Shown in pieces: positions 46,728-58,385 of a stretch of 64,000 bases of DNA; the stretch's first letter is position 1; each line of letters opens with the position of its first letter. This stretch comes from Mucor racemosus. Taxonomy: Eukaryota; Mucoromycota; Mucoromycetes; Mucorales; Mucoraceae. The stretch is taken from positions 1,674,001 to 1,738,000 of the forward strand of contig JAPEHQ010000003.1 in NCBI GenBank assembly GCA_027405735.1. The letters run 5' to 3'. The position numbers and the translations under genes were made by a program. Under the pieces are notes generated by a model. It had not been told where the DNA came from. It made no database searches and saw nothing but the letters and a program-made list of their open reading frames with translations.

Positions 46728-47452
46728 TAATGTATGATACTAGTAGGTGGAATACAACACTAGCTACGATCAATGTTATGTTTGTTAGGCAATACATTAG
46801 ATTATTCTTTTTTTTTTGTGTTTCTAAATCATTTGAAATTTTATCACTTTTCTGGAACATTTCGTGGGTTTGTAGCCAGTTCTAGCTTTTTATTGAGTAG
46901 ATATAAATATCATTGCCTTTGTTTTGATCCGGTAATCAAGAAATACGTCCAACAATACAGTAATAAATAATGAGATTTAATCTTAGAATGTGGTTAAATG
47001 AAAATATCAATCTCTAATATAGGCTGCTACTTATATTAAAAACATTAGTCTCTTATGTTAGCATGCGTATTCAGATAATAAAAGAAAGGGATACCAGCGT
47101 GATAGTCTGATATGCCTTATTAAACGGTGAATAAATCCTTGGAAAATGAAAACTAAAAGAGAGAAACAACACACGTAGAAAAGGGTTTTCAAGGCTTTAC
47201 ATTATTTAGCACAATTAAAACCCTGCTAAATTGCTCATTTTAACCAATGTAAAAGCAGAATTACAGCGCATCAACCATAAACTAAATAAAATAAGCAATA
47301 TCTGTTATTATAGAAACATACATTTTTCTACCAGAAAAACCGTCTGTCATATCATACATTCATTAAAAAGTTGCAAACGCGAACCCGTAGAGCGACGCCA
47401 TAATTGAGCATAGCAAGATTGAACGGCTAAGCCTCTCATACTATAGTATATA

Positions 47453-48071
47453 CAGTAGTATATCTAAATTTTAAATAAAAAAGCTTTTTTTTATAAATTT
47501 TCTTATATTTAAGCACATACGGTCTGAAAATTCAGTTATTGTAGCGGACATTTTTGGGGACCTATTTTATCCTTACCAACACTCGTGATTTTTATCAAAA
47601 AACAGAAAAATCAAATTTTGATGCCAAAATCAACGTTTAAATATACTACATTGTGAGAGAAAATTGTAGCCATAACTAATACACATTTTATAAAAACTTA
47701 ATATTAAATGTTAAGTAATGAAACTTTGCATTTTTGGCCCAAAAACGGTTCTTTGATTAAAGGATTTTCATGTTATATTTTGCGATAAAAATGTTTATTA
47801 TTTTTTATTGAGCAAATAGAGCGCTAAATTCTGCATATGTGTATATTTTTCGTTTTTATAATTGGTAGTATAATTAGCTCTAGATTTGCAAAACCAAAAA
47901 AAAAAATTTAAAAAATGTCAAAATTGATGATCTGGACAAAAATAATTTTCTAAATTAATATTCCGCTTACAAGCCTTGTAAGTCTTAAAAATAAGAGATT
48001 TTATAATACTTGAGAACTTTTTTAAGAATTTACGATGATGAACCCACTTGATTCAAGCTTATTAGTTATAG
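47453..48071 (-). mobile_element. MITE-like element F, second copy
   Basis: Reverse copy of 23697-24310, beginning CAGTAGTATATC next to TA. The far end is slightly decayed (TTATTAGTTATA in place of TTATTACTGTA). Confidence 0.7.
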
Positions 48072-49964
48072 CAATACTATTCCTACTGAAACATAACATA
48101 TTTCATCCATACACATTTATTGATTAATTAATAATAATTTATATTTTTTAGCACTGGTGTCGAGCTGGGTTTTGCCAGCCAAATTTACTAGAATAAGCTG
48201 GGCTCGACAGCAATCTTACATCTAATGGATCCCTGTCCATTAGATCTTATCACACAATTCCGATAAACATATAAACCCACATTTAATTCATTCTAATAAA
48301 AGGTACTATTTATGTTGTTGACTTTAATTTACAAAGCCTCGATAAATCAGCTTCAAATAAACTCCTGTTGCAATGGTGGGTAGGTACATGTAGAGTTTAT
48401 CGGTAGAATAATTATAAAATTTTAGTCTCCTTCGAGTTCCTGCGAGTATACGAAAATGAAAGGATGCACTGTCTTCATAAATCTTGTAACTTTGTATAAT
48501 GGGCTGTTTCAGATATTTTTGGAAAATTTTTATAAAATTAAATAATGACTTGAAAATGAATGTCAGGATTGCAACTAATGCACAATAAATTCACAAATAA
48601 CATATTTTAATTTCATGAACTGGCAACTTTTTTTAATGGAGTTAGCACAAAATTCAGAGAAAAATCTCCCTTTTTCTGCTTAAAAAACATGACGCCGCTG
48701 AAAAAATGCTGGGGGTCAATGAATATTGATCCAAATGGGTTGAAAGTTTTGAAATATATACTATATAGCTGTAACAATATTCTTGATTAAAATTTTTAGC
48801 GTACTTTGGCTTGGCGATGATTAAACCGTAGGAATAAACCGTGCCCTTTCCTTGAGTGTGGGGTTTGTACCTTGACAGATTGTTTCAAATCAGAAATAGC
48901 GTTACATCAGTCTAAATCAGCATATATAACAACGACAACTACCAATAATAATAATCAAAGGTCCTCTTTATATATGAATAACCAAACTTGTAATGCAATG
49001 CACTTTACATCTATTCTTTAAAAACGTCAGATTTCAAATATTGATTCAAATAACTGTAGGCAAATAGATACAAGAAAAAATATTAGAAAATTGTAGACCT
49101 TTGTTTCTTGAATGAATTACTTCATTAATGGTCCTCAGTCAATAATCAAATAAATATCAAAGAACGTTATCTAGTGGATGTTTTTTAAATTTGTAAAAAG
49201 TATAAATTTTTGATGGAGCTATTGATAAAACAAGATTTTATGATAGATAATTGGCCTGCATGCACATTTGAGTATTTATGAAGCATTTTAAAAGTAAAGC
49301 TTTTTTTGAAGGTTCAAAATCGGATAGGTTGCAAAAAACATTTGATATCTACTATATGGTTTGCTGTCAAATTTCAAAAAAAAAAATTCTTGCTTGAGCC
49401 TTTTCTAGTCCATTGTTGATTAAACTAATGCAAAAATACATCCTATCGCCGGTAACTATACTTTATTTGGCCGTATGCTTGTGTATCTACATAATATACA
49501 GCTTATCAATTCATTATATATACTTTATGAAGAGATTTTCGCATTTTTTTTATATTTCTTGTATATACTATACGATGAATTTAAAGAATATTTACTAAAT
49601 ATTTAGCAAATGGTATAGTGCATTTTTGGAATTTAATGTCGAGAATTATTTTTAAATCATGTACATATTATTTTATTTGCACACTAATATGTATTTCTTT
49701 GCAAACTCTTATTAACGAACACATTTTTCAATCTTCACCCTCAGGTACGTACATAACACCCAAATTGCCTTGGATTTCGGCTATTCGAGCCAACTAAATA
49801 TGGATATGAGTGCTGATTTATACAGTCTCATTAATGAAAATAAACCATGATATGTCTAATGATAAATGACGAAAAATATGTATTATATGTGCAAAAAAAT
49901 GTGTTGTTTGGTAATCAAATGTTCTATATGTCTATACAGTTAGGAAATAAATTTACAAATATAT
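48072..49964. other. Spacer, 1.9 kb, no gene recognised
   Basis: AT-rich. At 48162-48209 GTCGAGCTGGG and GGGCTCGAC form a short inverted pair, and a second pair (TAATGGATCC / CCATTAGATC) lies at 48225-48246. These could be part of an old LTR, but no target duplication was found. Confidence 0.4.
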
Positions 49965-51002
49965 TTAGTTGCCAGTAGCTAGCTTGAGGGAGTGCATATT
50001 TTGCTTCTCAAGACCATCAGCGTATTGGAAAGTATTGCTATTCTCATATTCAAACATATCAAGAGCAACAATACAAGATTCAGCAACAACCTGCTCGGGA
50101 TCATTTTTGAATTCGTTCAAGATTTCGAATACTTCAGGGCTAGCAACGGAGCCAAGAGCCTCAGCAGCTTCATGGCGGACCATGTGAACTTCATCCTTGT
50201 TTTTGAGAGATGCACAAAGAGCAGGAACAGAAGCAGGGTTTTGTAATTGACCAAGAACATAACAGACTTCATGACGGAAAAGAGCAGAGGAGGTATCCTT
50301 TAGGCCTTCACAGAGAGCGAGAACAGCTTCATCAGTACCTATTTCGCGGAGAGCAAACATAGCTCTGTATCTCTTGAAAAGAGCACGATTAGGATCAATC
50401 AGCTCTTGCATAAGAACCTTGACATCGTTGGACTCCTTAGATGGAGGAGCGGGATCAACGGAAGAGTAAGCACTTCCATGACTTTCCTTCTTGTTGGCAG
50501 GATCATTGACATAATTAATTCTGTCAATAGCGAGCTCACAAGTCTCAACAATAGCTTTATCTTGGTCCTTGGCATATTTGTTGAGAATAGGAAGAAAATC
50601 AGTGAAACCAAGAGCACCCATAGCTTCAGCAGCTTCATGACGGACCATGACATGTTGGTTTTCATCCTCGAGAACTTGTTCAAGAATAGCATTGGCATGA
50701 CGATTACCAGTTTGACCGATACAATAAGCGACTTCATGCTTCAAAAGATCAGAATCATCAGTGAAAACTGCAAAAAGCAATTAAATTTGGTCAGATAATT
50801 AATATTTACGCATTATGCAAACGTTGCATAACTCAATAGTCTTTTATAACTTACCCTTGGAAGCAATATCAATAGATTTGTCATCACCAATGTTTTTCAA
50901 AGTGAAAAGAGCACGGAAGCGCTCAGCAAGAGGGACCTTTCCGGAGGTATTAAGAAGAGCATCTTCGAGATATTGATAGTTAATCTTTGATGTGTCAAGC
51001 AT
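49965..51002 (-). CDS. LIA1: Deoxyhypusine hydroxylase (eIF5A hypusination)
   Basis: Second enzyme of hypusine synthesis. It hydroxylates the deoxyhypusine residue of eIF5A with a diiron centre. Two exons, 51002-50855 and 50767-49965 (phase 1), give 316 residues, close to the usual ~300-325. The protein is a two-lobed HEAT-repeat array. Four His-Glu iron-ligand pairs are intact: H60-E61 (LLKHEVAYCIGQ), H93-E94 (MVRHEAAEAMG), H215-E216 (LFRHEVCYVLGQ) and H248-E249 (MVRHEAAEALG). A polar linker (about 138-165) separates the lobes. Codon use is moderately biased. It lies 1.1 kb downstream of eEF1A on the same strand. Confidence 0.95.
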
Positions 51003-52107
51003 TGTGATTTATATTGCAAGGAAACGATATAGATAAATCAAACAGAATCAAGGAGGAAATGAGTGTCTATTTATATGAAAAACTTTTTTCTCTTCATCTC
51101 ATTTTTGTTTAAAGCCACTAAGGTTTCAATGCATCGTATGATGGTTCGATTTTTGCGGAAACTTAACCGAAACCTTTAATTCAAGTAGAACTGGTCTGCT
51201 AAAAAATGTAATGAAAAATATAATAAAAAAAATAATAAAAAATGGAATCATAGACAACTTCATCTAAATTACATACGATAAAGCTGATTTTCTTTGAAGC
51301 GAACTCGATTAATTATGGTGTTTGATTCATTTTCATAAGAAAAGCAAATCGGATGCTGTAAATTTTGAATTTTATTCAAGTGAAGCCTTTGGCTAGGCAA
51401 ACGAGTATTTGCTTCAATTACGAATCGAAATGTTTCGACAAAATTAAGGCCTAAATTTGAAAACATTATTTAGTTTAGCTTCATCAGTATAAAAATTCCA
51501 ACATATGATTATGTATATAGTATTTATTAATTATGTAGTTGTACAAGCAATAAGCAACAAGCAATATGAATCGATGTTTTACCTGTGTTTGACATTTCAA
51601 AGAAGAAATCTAAAAAGGTGCCTAGTTTCAAATCTACAAATTTGGCAGTACAATGCTCATTTTTGTAATTGAAGCATTCAGTAAACAGTGATAAGCAACT
51701 AATAAATTCTCAATAACCTACCTTTAGTACTGCTGTTTACATGAGGAAATCGTAAAAGCTAAAAAACATAATCAACATACGATATAATATGGCATCATTT
51801 TTCAAAGAATTTCAGATCTGAATTAGACATAATTTACTAATTTAGACTATAATCAGAAGGAGAGCCATATCTCAATTTTTCAGATCATTTTTTTTTTTTT
51901 TTGTTGTTGCTTAGAATGTAACTACTCGTATAAATCAATTACTTTTAATTCTTCAAAATAATGAAACGCTCAAACTTGATAATTAAAAAGACAATTATTT
52001 TTTTAAGGATTTTTATTTTATTTTAAATAATTTAAATCCAAAAGCACACTTGAAAAGGGCTTTTACTTTATTTTGATTGCAATGGAAAGAAACTACTGAG
52101 TAGCAAT
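51003..52107. other. Intergenic region between DOHH and eEF1A
   Basis: AT-rich spacer that contains the DOHH promoter and the eEF1A 3' flank. No repeat or extra gene was recognised. Confidence 0.5.
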
Positions 52108-53699
52108 TTATTTCTTGGAAGCCTTGGCAGCGGCCTTGGTGACCTTACCAGCCTTGTCAACCTTCTCAACGGACTTGATGACACCGACAGCGACAGTTTG
52201 ACGCATATCACGGACAGCGAAACGACCAAGAGGAGGGTAGTCAGTATAAGCTTCGACACACATGGGCTTGGAAGGAATCATCTTGACGATAGCAGAGTCA
52301 CCAGACTTGACGAACTTGGGGGCATCTTCCATCTTCTTACCTATTTGATTGAAAAAAATTCAGCAGTTAGTAATGCATTTTAAATAAAAAATTTATGTCA
52401 AAAATTAAAAGAGAAATCAACATTTGGAATCCAAGAATCGAAAATGAAGTTCGCAGTTTCAAATATTTTGACAGATTCAATTACTTACCGGAACGACGAT
52501 CAATCTTCTCAACGAGTTCAGAGAACTTACAGGCGATGTGAGCAGTGTGACAATCGAGAACTGGTGCGTAACCAGCAGAGATTTGACCGGGATGGTTCAA
52601 GATAATAACTTGAGCGAGGAAAGAACCAGATTCCTTAGCGGGATCGTTCTTGGAGTCGGAACAGACGTTACCACGACGGATATCCTTGACGGAAACGTTC
52701 TTGACGTTGAAACCAACGTTATCTCCGGGAAGACCTTCAGTGAGGGTTTCGTGATGCATTTCAACGGACTTGACTTCAGTGGTGACAGCAGCAGGGGCAA
52801 AGTTAACAACCATACCAGCCTTGATAACACCAGTTTCGACACGACCGACGGGAACTGTACCAATACCACCAATCTTGTAGACATCTTGAAGAGGAAGACG
52901 GAGAGGCTTGTCAGAAGGACGGACAGGGGGCTCAATAGCATCAATAGCTTCAAGAAGAGTCTTACCAGTCTTGGAACCGGCCTTAGTCTCCTTGTTCCAT
53001 CCCTTGAACCAAGGCATGTTGTTGGATTCATCCAACATGTTATCACCGTGCCATCCGGAAATGGGGACGAAAGGAACAGACTTGGGGTTGAAACCAATCT
53101 TCTTGATGAAACTGGAAACTTCCTTGACGATTTCTTCGTAACGAGCTTGAGACCACTTGGTGGTATCCATCTTGTTGATAGCAACAATCAATTGACGGAC
53201 ACCCAAGGTGAAAGCAAGAAGAGCGTGCTCACGGGTTTGACCATCCTTGGAAATACCAGCTTCGAATTCACCAGTACCACCAGCAATGATAAGAATAGCA
53301 CAATCAGCTTGAGAAGTACCAGTAATCATGTTCTTGATGAAATCACGATGACCGGGAGCATCAATAACGGTAACGTTGTACTTGGGGGTCTCGAACTTCC
53401 AGAGAGCAATATCAATGGTGATACCACGCTCACGTTCAGCCTTAAGTTTATCAAGGACCCAAGCGTACTTGAAAGAACCCTTACCGAGTTCAGCAGCTTC
53501 CTTCTCGAACTTTTCGATGGTACGCTTATCAATACCACCACACTTGTAAATCAAGTGACCAGTAGTAGTAGATTTACCCTAAATATTCAGGAAATGATTT
53601 AGTTATCTACTTGCTTCCTGACAGGTTGATAATGTAAATACTTACGGAATCGACGTGACCAATGACGACGACGTTAACGTGAGTCTTCTCCTTACCCAT
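52108..53699 (-). CDS. TEF1: Translation elongation factor eEF1A
   Basis: Delivers aminoacyl-tRNA to the ribosome as a GTPase. Three exons, 53699-53646, 53578-52489 and 52340-52108, give 458 residues, the normal fungal length. The GTPase motifs GHVDSGKST, DAPGHRD and NKMD are intact. Intron 1 splits the P-loop exactly between Ser18 and Gly19. The [20 protein letters not shown] switch region and the C-terminal beta-barrel domains are complete. The tail is Lys/Ala-rich ([12 protein letters not shown]). Codon use is extreme (GGT, AAG, GTC, ACC preferred), a sign of very high expression, and it opens a long antisense frame that is an artefact. A (GGAT)6 run lies just upstream in the 5' leader. 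Confidence 0.98.
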
Positions 53700-53736
53700 T
53701 GCGACTATAATAAAGAATGATGCATGTAAGTATGTT

Positions 53737-53760
53737 GGATGGATGGATGGATGGATGGAT
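53737..53760. repeat. (GGAT)6 microsatellite in eEF1A leader
   Basis: Six GGAT units lie about 38 bp upstream of the eEF1A start codon, so the transcript strand carries ATCC repeats. Confidence 0.9.
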
Positions 53761-54517
53761 AGATTATTCTTAATCTATGGCATGGATGGATCCAAAATTT
53801 ACCTTTTTAAAATTGGATGTGTTAAAAGGGAAAGATTTTTCGTCCGTTCTTTCGAAAATCAATTTATACATTCAATTTTTGCTTGCTACTTCCCCGAGTA
53901 AACTAATTTTTGATCCAATAAAAAGGTATATTACTAGTGAAATGTGACCTTTTTTACTTCGATTCCATCCTTCTTGATTCATGTTCACCATGGTTCGATG
54001 GCAAAATATCAACAAATTAGCTATTCTAAATCGTTTTACGGTTACATGTCTCCTCAAGACAATGCCAACTTTTTGCAGTTTCTGGGCTAGTTTTTATCAC
54101 TAATTATTTAAAGCGATGGCAAATCTTGAAAATTATATTGATTTCATTATTGCGTTGTGGTTGATGTTGTTTTTGCAAACATTTGAAGGCCGATTATTTT
54201 TTACTAAAATGCAAATGTGCATTTGTCAAGAATTCTTTTCAAGGCATAATATAATATCATACTATGCCTAAAACTTGGGAGAGCTTTTCACGCTTCTCCT
54301 CTATACCAACGTATTTTTTAAAATAAAAATTTGTTCTTGAAATAAAGTGAAACTCAATCAGACATACAGACATATCAAATTTAGTGCAATTTCATCAAAT
54401 TATTCCCTATCATTGTATCTTTGTTTTATCGTCTAAATATTAATCAATTAATTAATGAATACCCCTCAGAACTAATTTCCAGTCAATTTTTATAGTATTT
54501 TATTATATTCATGATTG
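53761..54517. other. eEF1A upstream region
   Basis: Promoter-sized spacer between eEF1A and the 3' end of the next minus-strand gene. It is AT-rich with TTTTT/AAAA tracts. A TATA box could not be assigned with confidence. Confidence 0.45.
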
Positions 54518-55414
54518 TTAAAATCCGCGGCCTCTACCTCTACCAGCCATGGCACCTCCACGACTACTTCCTCTGCCTCTAAATCCGCCTCTGCCGTTAT
54601 CTCTTTTTCTGTTTGATGGTTGATAATTGATAATGGCAACTCTTGTCAAGTTACCAGGCCATCCAGGCCAACCGTCAGGTGTAGCTGGATTTCTCATCTT
54701 GGGACTCAACTTGATCTTGCCCTCCTTAACGGCCTTTTCAAAATCTCGACATTTCTTACTCTTTCTCTTCTTGGTAACCTTCTTCTTCTCAGCGATATCT
54801 TTCTTTTTTTGATCTTCGGGTGATAGTAAATGTAAGATACGACGAGGATAGGTTGCTGTAGGATAGGGAATTTTGGATTGCTTCATAATAGTATCGTAAT
54901 CAACAGCTACTTGCTCAACTTTAGCTACAAATTCTGGATCTGTTTCATCAAATTCATAAACTTGTTGGTCGGCGATAGCTCTTGATAAATCATCTGTATT
55001 ATCTACTCCATCTGCAATTGTTACAGTAGCAACAGGCTCACTAGCGAAAAGTCGGAAAGAAAACTCTTCTTCTTGTTCTACTTCCATATCTATTTAAACA
55101 ACAAAGCGTTAAATGCAACTCATATTACCAACTTGGTCCTGTTCATACCATTGGCTTCTTCCTCCTTGTTTTCTACATCTTCATCATCTTCGGCACCCCC
55201 AATCAAATTACGCATAAGCATGTCCATTCTGTCAGCTTCTTCTTTAAGCGTTTCTTCGTCTACATTTTGTTGTTCAAAGATTTCGTCTCGAATACTCGTT
55301 TGAGTTACAGGCTCTAATTCGTTTTTTACTCGATTAGACCTATTCAAGCAAAGAATTAGCTACTTTTTTTCTTGTTAGAACCTGTTCTACATATCACATA
55401 CACCTTATTTTCAT
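54518..55414 (-). CDS. Conserved acidic/basic protein with RG-rich tail, unknown function
   Basis: Exons 55414-55404, 55339-55149 and 55089-54518 close in frame to 257 residues. Exon 1 is only 11 nt (MKI plus part of Arg). I chose it because it is the only upstream ATG that splices in phase. The N-terminal half is acidic (EEADRMDMLM, GGAEDDEDVE). The middle has EFSFRLFASEP and YPRRILHLLSPEDQKKKDIA. Then comes a Lys-rich helix (KKVTKKRKSKK), MRNPATPDGWPGWPGN, and a C-terminal RGG-type tail (GRGGFRGRGSSRGG). The RGG tail suggests RNA contact. It resembles an uncharacterised fungal family (possibly DUF2011-like), but I cannot confirm that from memory. Confidence 0.7.
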
Positions 55415-55984
55415 ATCCCATTTTATTGTATTTGTTGTTTGGCTATACTGAAGGTTGTTTTGACAGATTTTTTTTCGTAATCTCATTAAATCTGTGACCG
55501 TATATACTTTGATTTCTTCGCATTGCCCATACCTGGCTTCCCGCTTCAATGAATTTATATCCAAAGCATGAAAGGCTGTCTACATAGATATTATATTCGA
55601 CATCTAATGATACGTTTCAAATGCTTTGAATCACTAATTACAGGGTTTCTGATGTCTTCAAGCCCCTTTGGATGGAATTACAGTGAATGTTGTAGATGAA
55701 AATGTTAATCAATCATTAGGTTTTGGTCGTTGCTCTATTGAAGTATGCGGTGAATTTACTCAAGTTTGATTTGAGTGGCATATGACCTGTATCTTACCGA
55801 GCTAAAGTGTTTCTATATCCACCACCCGAGGCCTTGAAAGGATCGACCTAAAAACATGAAATTCTGGATGCATCTGACCATAGTTACACACATTTGATCC
55901 TCAGGTGGTTTACAATTTCCGCTTTTTGTGGTTTCTTTTATACTCGCGTCTTTTTTTTTTCATTTGCAATAGAATTATATAGTA
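55415..55984. other. Divergent promoter region with an orphan coding-like stretch
   Basis: Separates the RGG-tail gene from the AGTRAP-like gene. Positions 55653-55769 (plus) read 38 codons (APLDGITVNVVDENVNQSLG, then FGRCSIEVCGEFTQV and a stop) that look like real protein. No upstream exon or start could be joined, so this may be a decayed exon. Confidence 0.4.
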
Positions 55985-56724
55985 ATGGACGCTGTACAGA
56001 ATACTATACAACAAGCTAATTTAGCTAGTCTTTTAGGCTTGCACTTGGTATGTAATCTTAAATTCAGAACAAGCATTTAAAACGCAGTTTAACCAGCTGT
56101 ATGATAGGGCCTTTCTCTTCTTGGTGCAGTTGCTTCAAATCCTACATACAATATCCCCATTTTCTTTTTTGGCATTTGGGCCTACAATTACAGAGAATCA
56201 AACTCACCACTCAAGACAGTATGTAATATTATTATGGACTTACAAAAACTAACTAGAATATAAAAACCAGTTTACAGGAATATTGGGTTTTAGTATCTTC
56301 TTAGATTTGATTTGGCTCTACTTGCATGGGGGCAATCCTCAAGAAGAAAGTGGCTTTGGATTTGCAAAATTGTAAGAATATATTGAAGAGAATAGTTAAA
56401 AAACAAGCTTTGACGATAACATATATATGTTTTTTTATAGTTTTAACATCATCAGTTTGTTTGTTAAGGTAATTTTTCTATAGACAATCGTAATACAATA
56501 GACATGAACATATTATTTCTAGCCCTTATCTGTGTATTCTGGAATAAACAATCTCAAGGAACGAGGAGATACATTAAATGCTGGAAGTAAGTGAATAGTA
56601 ATCACACACACACACAAATACTATACTGATTTAATATGGTTAAGATTGGTCAGATGCTCCTGGCGCATTTCCAAGCGGTGGTTATCAAAATGTTAGAGAT
56701 GGAGATAGTGCTGAATTTGCATAA
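55985..56724 (+). CDS. AGTRAP-like (angiotensin II receptor-associated protein family) membrane protein
   Basis: Six short exons, 55985-56047, 56108-56218, 56271-56371, 56441-56468, 56523-56586 and 56645-56724, close to 148 residues, similar to the ~150-160 of the family. The 28-nt exon 4 (FNIISLFVK) is the smallest. Three hydrophobic segments are visible (LGLHLGLSLLGAVAS, IPIFFFGIWAY, TGILGFSIFLDLIWLYL), followed by HGGNPQEESGFGFAK and a last helix. The C-tail is polar (GGYQNVRDGD). In animals the family tunes receptor trafficking. The fungal role is unknown, probably in ER/Golgi membranes. Confidence 0.8.
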
Positions 56725-57237
56725 ATATGTATCAGCATATTTTGTACTGCAAAAATGCTATGAACATCTACATGTTGTAATCGAATATCGCATCTTTAAT
56801 AATAATACATACTCTTGTTTTTTCTGATACTAAAATGATTAAATCATGCATTTTAATTTTTTATATTTATATCATTTGTCAATTTCCAGTTTCTTTGAAT
56901 CATACGAATATACACTTTGAAATTGGAAAGCAATCTCAACCTTTTTTCTTTAGCAGTAACTGTTGGTATTATACACTTGTACTTTATTCAATTCTAGTAA
57001 TGATCATTGGTTTAAGTTGAAGCATTAAATAACAATATGTTAACAGTCAATTCAATAGTAAAACTCGACTAGAACTCGAATCGACAAACGCCACTATCAA
57101 TTTTAAACACAAAACACAATCATTCGATAAATCCTCGAAAGCACTCATGAATGAGAGTTATCTGTAAATAACGATTATTTCCAATACAATATATAAAGAA
57201 GACTACCAATGGTTCTATCACAGAGAACGTAGGGTCT
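56725..57237. other. Spacer
   Basis: 3' flank of the AGTRAP-like gene and AT-rich sequence without a recognisable gene. Confidence 0.45.
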
Positions 57238-57515
57238 TGTAATGAATCAAATATTTTAATTCTATTCATGCAAAATCTTGCCTCATCCCTTATACAAATA
57301 CTACAAGGAAATCAATTCATAATCCTTTATAGATTTATATTATGTCTTTTTGCTCTCCCTTTACTTTTATTTATTCATTAATAAACATTTAATAATATAC
57401 AAACGAGAACACCAACCTTCGTCAATCCAGTGATCACCAATTTATAATAACAAGATTAACATACATAAGCATATTATCTACTTTTGTTATTTGTCCAAAA
57501 TTACAGATCATTACA
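57238..57515 (+). mobile_element. Solo LTR, family L2, second copy (278 bp)
   Basis: Starts TGTAATGAATC and ends TCATTACA. It is closely related to 24407-24681, with the TATA-like box reading TTATACAAATAC. Flanks are GGTCT and ATATC, so there is no target duplication; one side has probably been rearranged into family A. Confidence 0.85.
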
Positions 57516-57519
57516 ATAT

Positions 57520-58385
57520 CACAGCTTAAACCCATAATGACTGAGTTCTAAAATCGATTTGGTGGAAAAATGATCGAAAATCATTAAAAAAACAAAATCG
57601 TTTAATATCTCATAGACTGGAAAGTAAGTTGGCCTAGCATTTTAAATGGGTTTTGTACAGTTTTGGATTCTATATTCATTTAAACAAAATTTAGGCAAAT
57701 GTTTCGCATTAAATTTTGCGCAAAATTTAATGGCAATTTTGGAGGTTTTTTGAAGATATACGTCACTTTTTATAAATGTTTTTTCAATATAAGTAATGGG
57801 TATAATGCACAGTAGCATTATCTATTGATTGAGCTATTGCTGAATCTTTTAACTGCATTTTTCATAGAGAAAACGAGGTTTTTGTTCGAAATTCAGAATT
57901 TGAGATGAGGGTATGCAGGGAAAAATTGAAGCTAGAAATGCAAGTATTCATTTGTACATATTTTTGAGGATATCTCCACGAAAAATTAATATTTTTAAAA
58001 AAAACAAATTGGATCCGAGAGAGCTCAACGAGACTGAGGTAATGAATGTAAAAAAAAATGCTACTCAATTTAACGAATACTTTGGAATCTACTACAAAAA
58101 TGTCAAAAAAAAGAAAAAAAAATAAAAGTGCTCAGAATTTTATCGTAATGAAATATGTTATATAGTACTCCAAAGCAAGTAAGTTTTATTATAAAAAGTG
58201 CTAGACAAACTTAATATTTTGCTAAGATATAGTGCTTCACAGTTTCAACTATTAGCAGTGAAATACGCGTAGAAATCTGAAACATTAACATTAACATTAA
58301 AAAATGAATAACACCTGCAAAAAATAGGATGTTTTTGGATACTTATTTTTGGATTAAAGTTGAACATCTCAGGTACATTATTTTA
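57520..58385 (+). repeat. Repeat family A, copy A5
   Basis: Plus-oriented family A copy starting near AATATCACAGCTTAAACC and ending at GAACATCTCAGGTACATT. Both ends are shorter than in A2 and A3. Confidence 0.8.

Larger units (their letters stand above)
45330..46759 (-). mobile_element. Solo LTR, family L1, TSD CTAGC, interrupted by a TIR transposon
   Basis: L1 LTR reading TGTCG...CAACA on plus, flanked by CTAGC at 45325-45329 and 46760-46764. Without the insert at 45829-46727 and one TA, the LTR is 529 bp, the same as the copy at 21756. The other arm near 25275-25285 has the unoccupied target (TAGCTATG). Confidence 0.92.
43284..48071 (-). repeat. Right arm of the composite inverted repeat
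   Basis: Reverse complement of 23697-27780 in order. Clear anchors are ACAGTATATACTATAG at its element-F edge (near 47450) and the shared spacer at 43711-43930. This arm alone carries the MITE at 44574-45095 and the nested LTR at 45330-46759. Confidence 0.85.

Noticed and set aside
48161..48381. Possible LTR TGTCGAGC...GTTGCA
   Set aside because: Flanking 5-mers differ and no empty site or second copy is available.
52538..53602. A 354-codon open frame on the plus strand
   Set aside because: It lies antisense to eEF1A exon 2. Strong codon bias in highly expressed genes leaves the reverse strand open; the product is a Ser/Thr/Asn-rich string with no domain.
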